From: Lachnospiraceae bacterium
Lineage (GTDB): Bacteria; Bacillota; Clostridia; Lachnospirales; Lachnospiraceae
Direction: 5' to 3'
Length of the DNA stretch: 64,000 bases
NCBI GenBank assembly: GCA_017624235.1
Contig: JAGANL010000037.1
Span: 1 to 64,000, forward strand
A model generated the notes under the pieces. The model ran no database searches, was not told the origin of the DNA, and saw only the letters and a program-made list of their open reading frames with translations. Of this stretch, positions 48,014-55,915 are shown piece by piece (position 1 is the first letter of the stretch; each line of letters opens with the position of its first letter). The position numbers were made by a program, and so were the translations under genes.

Positions 48014-49429
48014 ATGAGCGGGCCAAAAATATCACAGTATGAGTTGGATCAGATGCGAAAAAGACAACTGGAGGAAGCAGCCAGAAGGAGACAGCAGCTC
48101 CTGGAAGAGCAGATGAGGGAGCGGAAAAGAAGGATGGAAGAAGAGATTGAGCAAAAAATCCGGCAGAAGAACAGCGCTTTTCAAAAGTCGATGAATGCGA
48201 TCAGCCAGTTGATTGAGAACGAGCAGAAAAAACAGAAGGAGCGTATCGAAGATCAGAGAAGACAGGAATCGGATATGACGAAAAGAAAGAGTAACCGTTT
48301 CGTGCAGAATCGTCCCAGGGCTCTGGATTTTGAAGAGCTTTTGGAGCAGGCAAGGAAGAATACGGATATTGACGGGGAATGTCAGGAGAATCTGGAGGAT
48401 ATGGTCAGAGAGCTGGCAGAGGAGCCGGTAGAGCTGCACAGCCTGCTGGATGCTTACCTTCCACAGACAGCAGAGACAGAAAAAGACGGATTGGAATCAG
48501 GCCCCATGGAATCCGCCGGGGCAGAGTCTGTCGAAGCGCCTTCTCAGCCGGAGGAAGCCAGGCAGGATTCTGGTTTTGATGTGCTTCTTATGCAGATGGA
48601 AGGGGAATATCAGGAGCTTGTCTCAGACAGGGCTTTTTTCAAGCATCACAGGGAGCAAATCTTACGGTTTGAGGAGGTTTGTAAAAGGCAGCAGGAATAC
48701 CGTTCCTATCAGATTTTGCGGGATGCTTATTACGGAGACTTCCAGAGGCTTAAGGAGCAGAGAAGGGATTGGCATAAGCGCTACGATATCTGGAAGGCGC
48801 CCTTTGAAGAGAGCTATCTGCAATATCGCGCTGCCTGTGAGCTGGCAGGCAGGATGCCGGAGCATTATTTCCTGAATCTGGAAACCGTATCGTCGGATAT
48901 CGAAGAGCTGAAACGAAAGACAGAAGAGCTTCAGAAAGAATATATCCAGAAACAGGAGAGTATGGAAGTCACCCGAATCCTGAATGAAGTTATGGAGGAA
49001 ATGGGCTATCAGGTGCTTGGTACAAAGGAGATTACCAAGAGAACCGGAGCGCAGGTGCACAATACGGTATTTTCCTATGGGGATGGCAGCGGCATCCATG
49101 TGATGGACAGCGGAGAGCGTATCACGATGGAGATTGTCGGACTGGAAGAGGAAGGCCGGGAAATCGACGAGGAGGAGAAGGATTATCTGGCAGAGGAGCA
49201 GGAGCATTTTTGTGACAGCTTCCATGAGATTGAAAAGGAACTGGAAAAGAGGGGCGTCGTTCTGAAAAACCGCCTTGGTATGCTGCCACCGTCGAAAGAA
49301 TATTCTGCGCTCATGAATCTGGAAGGCTATACGATGACCGAGCAGAGCAAAAAGACAAAGAGCCTGTCCAAAGTGGATAAAAAGGCGGTCAGAAAACAAA
49401 AGAGCAGACAATATCTGAATGGACAGTAG
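48014..49429 (+). CDS. coiled-coil protein beginning MSGPK, unknown function
   Basis: 471 residues. Residues 1-110 are an extreme Arg/Glu/Gln coiled coil ('RQLEEAARRRQQLLEEQ'), followed by an acidic linker and a second helical block to about residue 320. The C-terminal domain is mixed alpha/beta ('MEEMGYQVLGTKEITKR', 'VFSYGDGSGIHVMDSGERI'). The start 'MSGPKISQYELDQMR' matches the opening of hypothetical proteins I associate with kinase/ATPase conflict clusters. It lies three bases after the kinase gene and is a likely scaffold or kinase substrate. No enzyme motif is seen. Confidence 0.7.
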   Translation: MSGPKISQYELDQMRKRQLEEAARRRQQLLEEQMRERKRRMEEEIEQKIRQKNSAFQKSMNAISQLIENEQKKQKERIEDQRRQESDMTKRKSNRFVQNRPRALDFEELLEQARKNTDIDGECQENLEDMVRELAEEPVELHSLLDAYLPQTAETEKDGLESGPMESAGAESVEAPSQPEEARQDSGFDVLLMQMEGEYQELVSDRAFFKHHREQILRFEEVCKRQQEYRSYQILRDAYYGDFQRLKEQRRDWHKRYDIWKAPFEESYLQYRAACELAGRMPEHYFLNLETVSSDIEELKRKTEELQKEYIQKQESMEVTRILNEVMEEMGYQVLGTKEITKRTGAQVHNTVFSYGDGSGIHVMDSGERITMEIVGLEEEGREIDEEEKDYLAEEQEHFCDSFHEIEKELEKRGVVLKNRLGMLPPSKEYSALMNLEGYTMTEQSKKTKSLSKVDKKAVRKQKSRQYLNGQ

Positions 49430-49439
49430 GGAGAAGTCA

Positions 49440-50231
49440 ATGAAGAAAAAGGTTAAGATCTGTATGAATATGAGCTGCACAAACCGGGTCAATAAGCCGG
49501 ATGCGGCCGTGTGTACCGGATGCGGCAGCTCCTTTCGGGGTATGAGCTGGAAATTTTTAAACGATGAGGAAATTGAGAGACTGCTTCATCCAAAGGAGGA
49601 TGCAGAGAATGGGCAGGAGGATGCGTCCCATGCCGCCGTGGCAGCCGGGGCGGAAGACGCAGCAAATGGAATCGCAGGCACAGCAGGACAGGGGGGAGGT
49701 GCAGCAGCCGCTTCGGCAGCAGAGAGAGCCGGACAGCCGGGCGGCATGTTCATTGTCTGTCCAAGCTGTGGACGTCGGATTCCGTATCGGGTCGGTCTGG
49801 AATTTTGCGAATGTGGAGAATATGTGCAGGAGGAAATCCCGGTATCGCTTGCAGCGGACACAGGCAGTGCGGTTTCGTGTGTGCAGGAGGTGACGGCATT
49901 GCGGACACTGGACGGGCTGTACCGTCTGGAGCTTGCCGGAGACTGGATGAAGGTCGGCAGGCAGGCGGCCGGACAGGACTATTTTGGAAGCCATGGCAAG
50001 TTCAAGGTCTGCAGAGAGCATGCCATCCTGCGAAGGATAGACGGGCATTGGCAGATTTCCTATTGTAAGAGAGAGGACCGCAATTACAGCGGCGGTGTGG
50101 AAAATCCGATTTTTATTAACGGAAGAAGGCTGGAGCGGCAGGAGGAATACAGGCTTAAGCCGGGAGATGAAATTGCCTTTGCAGAATCCGATCCTTCCGA
50201 TGCCATGGCTGCCTTTTTTCGGGCAGAGTGA
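49440..50231 (+). CDS. double zinc-ribbon protein with C-terminal FHA domain
   Basis: 263 residues from the ATG at 49,440 (GGGAG six bases upstream). A first zinc ribbon ('CMNMSC...VCTGCG') is followed by an Ala/Gly-rich linker and a second cysteine cluster ('VCPSCGRRI', 'FCECGEY'). The C-terminal 100 residues are an FHA domain: 'MKVGRQAAGQDYF', 'VCREHAILRRIDGHW', 'IFINGRRLERQEEYRLKPGDEI', containing the conserved G-R, S/R-x-x-H and N-G positions that bind phosphothreonine. Its natural ligand would be a phosphorylated partner of the nearby kinase, possibly the TVLSSQ tail. Fourth-body role as adaptor is inferred. Confidence 0.87.
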   Translation: MKKKVKICMNMSCTNRVNKPDAAVCTGCGSSFRGMSWKFLNDEEIERLLHPKEDAENGQEDASHAAVAAGAEDAANGIAGTAGQGGGAAAASAAERAGQPGGMFIVCPSCGRRIPYRVGLEFCECGEYVQEEIPVSLAADTGSAVSCVQEVTALRTLDGLYRLELAGDWMKVGRQAAGQDYFGSHGKFKVCREHAILRRIDGHWQISYCKREDRNYSGGVENPIFINGRRLERQEEYRLKPGDEIAFAESDPSDAMAAFFRAE

Positions 50232-50241
50232 GGATGATGGC

Positions 50242-50871
50242 ATGAAGATTGCAAGAATACTTTATCCAGTGCATGTCCTTGGACCGGGTGAGAGAGTGGC
50301 AATATGGACCTATGGCTGCATCCATGCCTGTCCGGGCTGTGCCAATCCGGAGCTTTGGCATCCGGCCGATGCAAAGGAGACAGAGTCAGGGAAGCTGAAG
50401 CAGCTTTTGGAGCAGCTTTTACAAAGAGGGCCGATTGACGGTGTGACCATCACCGGCGGAGATCCCTTCCTGTATCCCGAATCATTGCAGGAAATCCTGC
50501 AGATTGCGGGGCAGTATACGGAGGATATTTTAGTGTATACCGGCTATCGGCTGGCTGAGGTACAGAAGCTTGCGGGTGCGCAGGAGATTCTTGAGCAGAT
50601 TGCAGTGCTGATTGATGGAACCTATGAGGAAAAACGGAATAACGGTCATGTTTTGAAGGGGTCGGATAATCAGAATATCTATTACCTGAAAAAGCACTAT
50701 CAGGCAGAATACGAAGCGTATATTGCAGAGCATCAGGGAAAATATCCGGTGGAAAATTTCCCGGCAAAGGGCGGAGTCATATCCGCGGGGATTCATAAGC
50801 CGGATTTTGGAATGCAGTTTCAGAGCCGGGGAAGTTATGAAAAGGAACAGAAGCAGAACACAACAGAATGA
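50242..50871 (+). CDS. NrdG-like minimal radical SAM protein
   Basis: 209 residues from the ATG at 50,242. 'WTYGCIHACPGCANPELW' holds a CX3CX2C iron-sulfur motif, followed by 'VTITGGDPFLYPE' and 'ILVYTGYRL', the layout of anaerobic ribonucleotide reductase activases (NrdG) and 4Fe-4S single-cluster proteins. No NrdD or other glycyl-radical enzyme is nearby; instead it lies between the FHA gene and the ClpB-like ATPase gene. It may modify a protein of this system. A C-terminal extension of about 50 residues is unlike NrdG. Confidence 0.8.
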   Translation: MKIARILYPVHVLGPGERVAIWTYGCIHACPGCANPELWHPADAKETESGKLKQLLEQLLQRGPIDGVTITGGDPFLYPESLQEILQIAGQYTEDILVYTGYRLAEVQKLAGAQEILEQIAVLIDGTYEEKRNNGHVLKGSDNQNIYYLKKHYQAEYEAYIAEHQGKYPVENFPAKGGVISAGIHKPDFGMQFQSRGSYEKEQKQNTTE

Positions 50872-50891
50872 GACAACGAAAGGAGGCAGGA

Positions 50892-52841
50892 ATGAGCAGT
50901 GGATATTATGTAACCAAATGGCATAAGGAATTGGATATTTTCCACAAGGTAAAACCGATTCTGATTTTGGAAGGAAATGTGCTGGATCAGTTCCAGTATC
51001 CGTCTGACGGGTCGATTTCCGATCTGAACGGATATCTGGTCAGCTATCTGATGGAGCATGGCTATCAGAACATCGTTTCCTTTGACAGCATACACGGGTT
51101 TTACAGTCTGCTTGGCACGGAGGCCTTGCAGAACTTTAAAAAGATATCGGGATGCCGCGCTTCCATTCGGGAGGAATATATGGCAGTCCCGTTTGCGGCA
51201 GAGGAAGGTGAGACGGCTCCGGGTGTCATCGAGCGTGCTCTGTCCCAGAATGAGGAGCTGACGGCAGTGATTTTAAATCTGGCTTCCCGCTATGTGACCT
51301 CACCCGACAATCTGTCGCAGGCAGAGGTAAACAGCTATACGACTCTGTTACAGATGGCGGCAAAAATACCGGATTGTCAGATACAGACGGAGGAAGAGAC
51401 AGAGGAACCCCAGTTTGCCAAGAATATACTGCTTATGCTGGTGGATAAGACGAATGACCTTCCAACCTGGTTTTGCCTGAACAATCCGAATGTGAAGATA
51501 CTGCATCTTTCCACGCCGGGAAAGGAAGAGAGGGCGGCCTTTGTAAAGGGAGAGGCTTTTGAGAGCTTCTTTAAAAAGGAAATCTATGAAAGCGGTATGA
51601 AGGATTTTCAGTTAAGTGAAGCAGAAAGGCAGGAGCTTTCCGAAGAGGAGGCAGAGAAGCTGGCGGCAAGGCGCAGGCAGGAACTGGAAAAGATTCAGGA
51701 TAAATTTGTGGGTATGACGGAGGGCTTTACTTTTCTGGAATTGAATGACCTTCGGGCATTGTGTCACAATGAAGGGATTCCGATTGCGAAAATGTATGAG
51801 GTGGTGGATCTTTACCGCTACGGTATTCGGGAAAATCCATGGACGAGAGAGGATTTGCAGTCTTCCCTTCGGGAGGCACAAAATAACTTCTATAAGCGTG
51901 TCAAAGGGCAGGAGGATGCCATCACCAAGACGATGGATGTGGTAAAAAGAGCGGCTACCGGCATGTCGGGCCTGCAGCATTCCTCTCATACGAAGCCGAA
52001 GGGCATCCTGTTTTTTGCCGGGCCTACCGGAACCGGTAAGACAGAGACGGCAAAGACTCTGGCAGAGATTTTGTTTGGTGATGAGAACCGCTGCATCCGC
52101 TTCGACATGAGCGAATATTCCCAGCCGCAGTCCGACCAGAAGCTTTTGGGAGCGCCTCCCGGATACGTGGGCTATGAGGCAGGCGGACAGCTTACTAATG
52201 CGGTTCGGGAAAATCCGTTTTCGATTTTGTTGTTCGATGAGATCGAGAAGGCGCATGGTTCCATTTTTGATAAGTTTTTACAGATTTTGGAGGATGGCCG
52301 GATGACGGACGGACAGGGAAAGACCGTTTACTTTTCGGAAACCATTATTATCTTTACGAGCAATCTGGGCATGTTCCGTCAGGAGAACGGTGAGAAGGTG
52401 GACAATGTCACCCCGGAGGAGAACTACAGCCAGATCAGTCAGAAGGTGAAGACCGCCATTGAGGATTATTTTAAATATGAGTTGGGAAGACCGGAAATCC
52501 TGAACCGGATCGGCGAGAATATCGTAGTCTTTGACTTTATCCGGCCGGATACGGCAAGACTCATTTTGGATTCTCAGATAGAAAAGATTATCACCAGCTT
52601 AAGAGTGGAGAAAAATATTCGGCTGACCATCAGTGAACAGGCCAGAGAGACACTGTTTAAAAAGGCCTGTGCGAATCTGAAGAATGGAGGACGCGGCATC
52701 GGCAATGTGGTAGAGGATGCGTTAATCAATCCCCTGTCCCGCTTCTTATTTGACGAGGGTATTACAGCCGACAGTGAAATAGAGATACAGGAGATTCTGG
52801 CAGAGCAGTCTCTGGTACAGATGAAGGCTGTTCGTCAATAG
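50892..52841 (+). CDS. ClpB-like AAA+ ATPase with a P-loop-less N-terminal half
   Basis: 649 residues from the ATG after AAAGGAGG. Residues 350-640 form one ClpA/B-type AAA+ domain with C-terminal D2-small domain: Walker A 'FFAGPTGTGKTETAKT' near 377, 'APPGYVGYEAGGQL', Walker B 'ILLFDEIEKAH' near 446 and 'GRPEILNRIGENIVVF' with the arginine finger region. Residues 1-330 look AAA-like in pattern ('PILILEGNVLDQFQYP', 'LTAVILNLASRYV') but have no Walker A, so they may bind a substrate instead. Clp-family motors unfold or disassemble protein complexes. Here it would be the engine of the phospho-signalling module. Confidence 0.87.
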   Translation: MSSGYYVTKWHKELDIFHKVKPILILEGNVLDQFQYPSDGSISDLNGYLVSYLMEHGYQNIVSFDSIHGFYSLLGTEALQNFKKISGCRASIREEYMAVPFAAEEGETAPGVIERALSQNEELTAVILNLASRYVTSPDNLSQAEVNSYTTLLQMAAKIPDCQIQTEEETEEPQFAKNILLMLVDKTNDLPTWFCLNNPNVKILHLSTPGKEERAAFVKGEAFESFFKKEIYESGMKDFQLSEAERQELSEEEAEKLAARRRQELEKIQDKFVGMTEGFTFLELNDLRALCHNEGIPIAKMYEVVDLYRYGIRENPWTREDLQSSLREAQNNFYKRVKGQEDAITKTMDVVKRAATGMSGLQHSSHTKPKGILFFAGPTGTGKTETAKTLAEILFGDENRCIRFDMSEYSQPQSDQKLLGAPPGYVGYEAGGQLTNAVRENPFSILLFDEIEKAHGSIFDKFLQILEDGRMTDGQGKTVYFSETIIIFTSNLGMFRQENGEKVDNVTPEENYSQISQKVKTAIEDYFKYELGRPEILNRIGENIVVFDFIRPDTARLILDSQIEKIITSLRVEKNIRLTISEQARETLFKKACANLKNGGRGIGNVVEDALINPLSRFLFDEGITADSEIEIQEILAEQSLVQMKAVRQ

Positions 52842-52926
52842 GACAGATGAAACGCAGCAGGATAAAAAGACGACATCGGCTGTTCGGATATGGAATCTGG
52901 ATGGAAAAGGGAGCAGAGTAATCAGA

Positions 52927-53700
52927 ATGAAAATATATGGCTATGTAGAAAAGGGCATGGGAAAGACCGAGTGTCAGGACAGGGTATTGATTGGAGACAC
53001 GATTCTGGCAGGAGGCTTTCTCAGTGCAGATTATGAAGGGGATGGCAATCTGTTGGTGGCGGTGGCAGACGGCGTGGGAGGAAATCCCGGCGGAGAAAGG
53101 GCATCCCTGTTGGCGGTGGACAGCATCCGCGTCTTAAACCGCAGGACAGAGCTGGTGGAAGAGGATGTAAAGCAGCTGCTGTCCTACACGAATGGACAGA
53201 TTCTGAGAGCGGGGCAGCTGACACCGGGCATGGAACAGATGGCAACGACCCTGACGGCATTTGTGATGAACCAGGAAAAGGCGCTTTCCATACATATCGG
53301 TAATTGCAGGCTGTGTACGTATAAGAAATACCTGAAGGCATTGACAAAGGATCAGACGGCGGTAGCGGATATGGTAAGCCGGGGAGAGCTGACGAGAGAG
53401 GAAGCTCTCGTATCGCCGATACGCAATCAGATCAATGCCTGTCTTGGCGGAGGCAGGGAGGAATACTTTCAGGCACTGCAGATCGAGACGCAGGATAGTG
53501 TGTCAGCACAGGGGAGCAATTTGCTTCTGACCTGTGACGGTATACATGATTATGTAGGGGAAGAGGAGCTTGAGAGGCTGCTTTTGTCTGCGGGGGAGGC
53601 ACAGACAGTGTGCCGCAGTATGGCAGAGACGGCACGAAAAAACGGTTCATTGGATGATATTTCTATCATTCTGGTGGACAGAATGGGAAGATACCAATAG
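52927..53700 (+). CDS. PP2C-family protein phosphatase
   Basis: 257 residues with the metal-binding signature of PPM/PP2C phosphatases: 'VAVADGVGGNPGGE', 'MATTLTAFVM', 'IHIGNCRLC', 'LTKDQTAVADMV', 'LLTCDGIHDYV' and the C-terminal 'GSLDDISIILVD'. It would remove phosphate from Ser/Thr on the targets of the kinase encoded at the head of this operon, closing an on/off cycle. No membrane segment. The gap before it is 85 bases, larger than others in the operon, without a clear promoter. Confidence 0.9.
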   Translation: MKIYGYVEKGMGKTECQDRVLIGDTILAGGFLSADYEGDGNLLVAVADGVGGNPGGERASLLAVDSIRVLNRRTELVEEDVKQLLSYTNGQILRAGQLTPGMEQMATTLTAFVMNQEKALSIHIGNCRLCTYKKYLKALTKDQTAVADMVSRGELTREEALVSPIRNQINACLGGGREEYFQALQIETQDSVSAQGSNLLLTCDGIHDYVGEEELERLLLSAGEAQTVCRSMAETARKNGSLDDISIILVDRMGRYQ

Positions 53701-53718
53701 AAAAGGCAGGAAAATGGA

Positions 53719-55830
53719 ATGGGATATGATGAGTGTTTACAGCTTTTAGAGGAGGATATCAAAAAGCTGGACGAGCGGGTCGAAGAGGAACGAAACCACT
53801 ATGCCAGACTGCTCGCCGGCTGTAGCAGGCATGAGGAAGAGCAGAGGGGAAAAGAGTGGCAAAAGAATACGCTGGCAGGTTTCTTTGCTTATGTGGCAGA
53901 GGAAAATGAGTATGAGAGGGAAAGCGTTCATTTACAGGCTCTTTCCGGTATGATTGAGGAGGAGAAAAGAGAGAAAGAGGAGTATCAGGCTCAGATTGAG
54001 GCGAGAAAGAACTATTATGAGGCGCTTCGAAATAAGAAGATTTACCCTCTGATCGAGGATGGAAGCATTGAGGGAATGCTGGCTGCGGTTTTCTTTCTCT
54101 ATGACAGCTATCATGGAACTCCGTATCAGACTCTGGAGTATATCGAGGGGGATATCGGGCCGGAAACGCCGGAGGAGGTGCTCCGGTACCTGATTGAAAA
54201 GTCCTTTGTCTATAACGAGGAACTTGGCTACTCAGAGGATGATGACAAGATGGTCGCACTGATCGAAAAATGGGTGGATAGTGCAGCGCCATCCGGCGGG
54301 GATTCGTGCTGGCAGAGTATCCGGCAGCTTTTGAAGCTCAGGCGGACCAGGAGCGTGGATTCCGAATGCAGCTGGCTGGTGGATCGATATGAACGATGTA
54401 TCCGGGATTTTAACAGGCTGTCATCGGATTATCGGACAGCGGGTAAAACGATGCAGGAAGAATTGGACAGACTGGATGCTTCCAAGTCCGGAAAAGAGGT
54501 AAGGGAAAGAGTCCGTGAGGTAGCGGAATGGTATCAGCAGAGTCGTAGCGAACTGAACCGGGAGATGATGAAGCGGATGGATCAGACTACTACGATTGAG
54601 TCCAATCTTGTGATGGTAAAATCTCTGCAGGAGGAGATACGCAGTGGACGAGAGGAAGGGTTGGAGAAAAGGCGTTGCAGTGAGATCCTCAGTCTGCTAC
54701 AGCAGATGGAGCAGGAACTGGATAAGGTGATTCCGGTCAGCAGTCTGGAAACGAAGGAAAGAGAGCTTTTAAAGCAGTTTCAAAAGAAAATCAGCCAGAT
54801 CCAGTCGGCCAGGGAAGCCGAGATGCAGAAGGAGAAAGAGGCAGAACGCTTAAAAGTGACGCGCAGGGAAAATGACAGGCGCAGGCGTAGAGAATTCTGG
54901 GGGGATATTTTCTTCTGGGTATGGGAACATAAGCTGTTGTGTTTCCTGATGACTGCAGCGGTCGTGATTGGTGTGACATCTCTTAGACTGGATGCAAAGG
55001 CAAAAAGTGCTCCGCTTTGGCAGATCAATGACGAGGGAGAATTATCAGCCAACTGTTGGCATAATATCAATAAGAAAAGCTATCTGTCGGCACTTTGGGG
55101 TTCTGTTTATGAGATGTTCCACAAGGATGATAATGAATATTCTCTGGAGGACTTCTATTTCCCGGAGAAGCTGCAGGCTTCCATGGAAGAAGAAGGAGTG
55201 CTGGAGCTGCCGGCAGAGGTAGACGGACAAAAGGTAACGGGGATTGCTTTTCTGGGACTTCCGGGTGAAAAGGGTGACAGAGTGGGAGTGAAGAAAATCA
55301 TTGTTCCGGAAGGAGTCACTACGTGGCGGGCTTCTCTGTACAAGAACGAAGAGGTGGAAGAGATTGTACTGCCTTCATCCCTGACCAGGATAGCATCGGG
55401 CAGCTTTGCATTATCCAATTTAACCACCATTAATCTGGAGCACGTGGAACAGATTGGTGAGAAAGCTTTTAGTGCCAGCCGTATACAGGAGGCAAGGCTG
55501 CTTTCTGCAAAACAAATTGGAGATGAGGCTTTTTTGAATATTCAGCCATTGAAAAGAGTTTATCTGCCAGTGGTAGAATGGATTGGATATGACGTTTTTT
55601 TGGCTTGCGACAGCTTAGAGGAAATTTATATTGGAGACAGCATACAGGAGATGGGAAAGGGACCGTTACCGGTCGATGATGATCCGGAGTACCATGTTGT
55701 TTTGGATGCTAACGGACAGTATTCTGAGGAGTTTATGAACCAGCTGGAGACGTTTCTGAGTGGTGGAAAGCTTCATTTGGTCGAATTGCAGTATGCGGAT
55801 TTTGCGGAGCTTGGACTTGCGGATCGATAG
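53719..55830 (+). CDS. membrane-anchored coiled-coil protein with BspA-like leucine-rich repeats
   Basis: 703 residues. The cytoplasmic N-terminal ~395 residues contain long coiled coils (about 1-110 and 255-390) around a helical domain. One membrane helix at about 405-425 ('LLCFLMTAAVVIGVTSL') is followed by an outer domain with LRR_5/BspA-like units ('VKKIIVPEGVTTWRASLYK', 'EEIVLPSSLTRIASGSFA', 'INLEHVEQIGEKAFSAS'). This is the only clear transmembrane protein in the signalling region and could connect an outside signal or partner to the cytosolic kinase, FHA and ATPase proteins. No enzyme motif is visible. Confidence 0.78.
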   Translation: MGYDECLQLLEEDIKKLDERVEEERNHYARLLAGCSRHEEEQRGKEWQKNTLAGFFAYVAEENEYERESVHLQALSGMIEEEKREKEEYQAQIEARKNYYEALRNKKIYPLIEDGSIEGMLAAVFFLYDSYHGTPYQTLEYIEGDIGPETPEEVLRYLIEKSFVYNEELGYSEDDDKMVALIEKWVDSAAPSGGDSCWQSIRQLLKLRRTRSVDSECSWLVDRYERCIRDFNRLSSDYRTAGKTMQEELDRLDASKSGKEVRERVREVAEWYQQSRSELNREMMKRMDQTTTIESNLVMVKSLQEEIRSGREEGLEKRRCSEILSLLQQMEQELDKVIPVSSLETKERELLKQFQKKISQIQSAREAEMQKEKEAERLKVTRRENDRRRRREFWGDIFFWVWEHKLLCFLMTAAVVIGVTSLRLDAKAKSAPLWQINDEGELSANCWHNINKKSYLSALWGSVYEMFHKDDNEYSLEDFYFPEKLQASMEEEGVLELPAEVDGQKVTGIAFLGLPGEKGDRVGVKKIIVPEGVTTWRASLYKNEEVEEIVLPSSLTRIASGSFALSNLTTINLEHVEQIGEKAFSASRIQEARLLSAKQIGDEAFLNIQPLKRVYLPVVEWIGYDVFLACDSLEEIYIGDSIQEMGKGPLPVDDDPEYHVVLDANGQYSEEFMNQLETFLSGGKLHLVELQYADFAELGLADR

Positions 55831-55915
55831 AAGGAGAGGCATTCCCGGGAAGAAATTGCAGTTATACAAGTAGGAAATGCCAATGGGGAGGAAGAACCAA
55901 TGAGGAGGAAGCATC

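Noticed and set aside
46241..53700. Type VI secretion system, because kinase, phosphatase, FHA and Clp-type ATPase occur together.
   Set aside because: No sheath, tube, spike, baseplate or membrane-complex gene is visible in the window; only the regulatory parallel holds.
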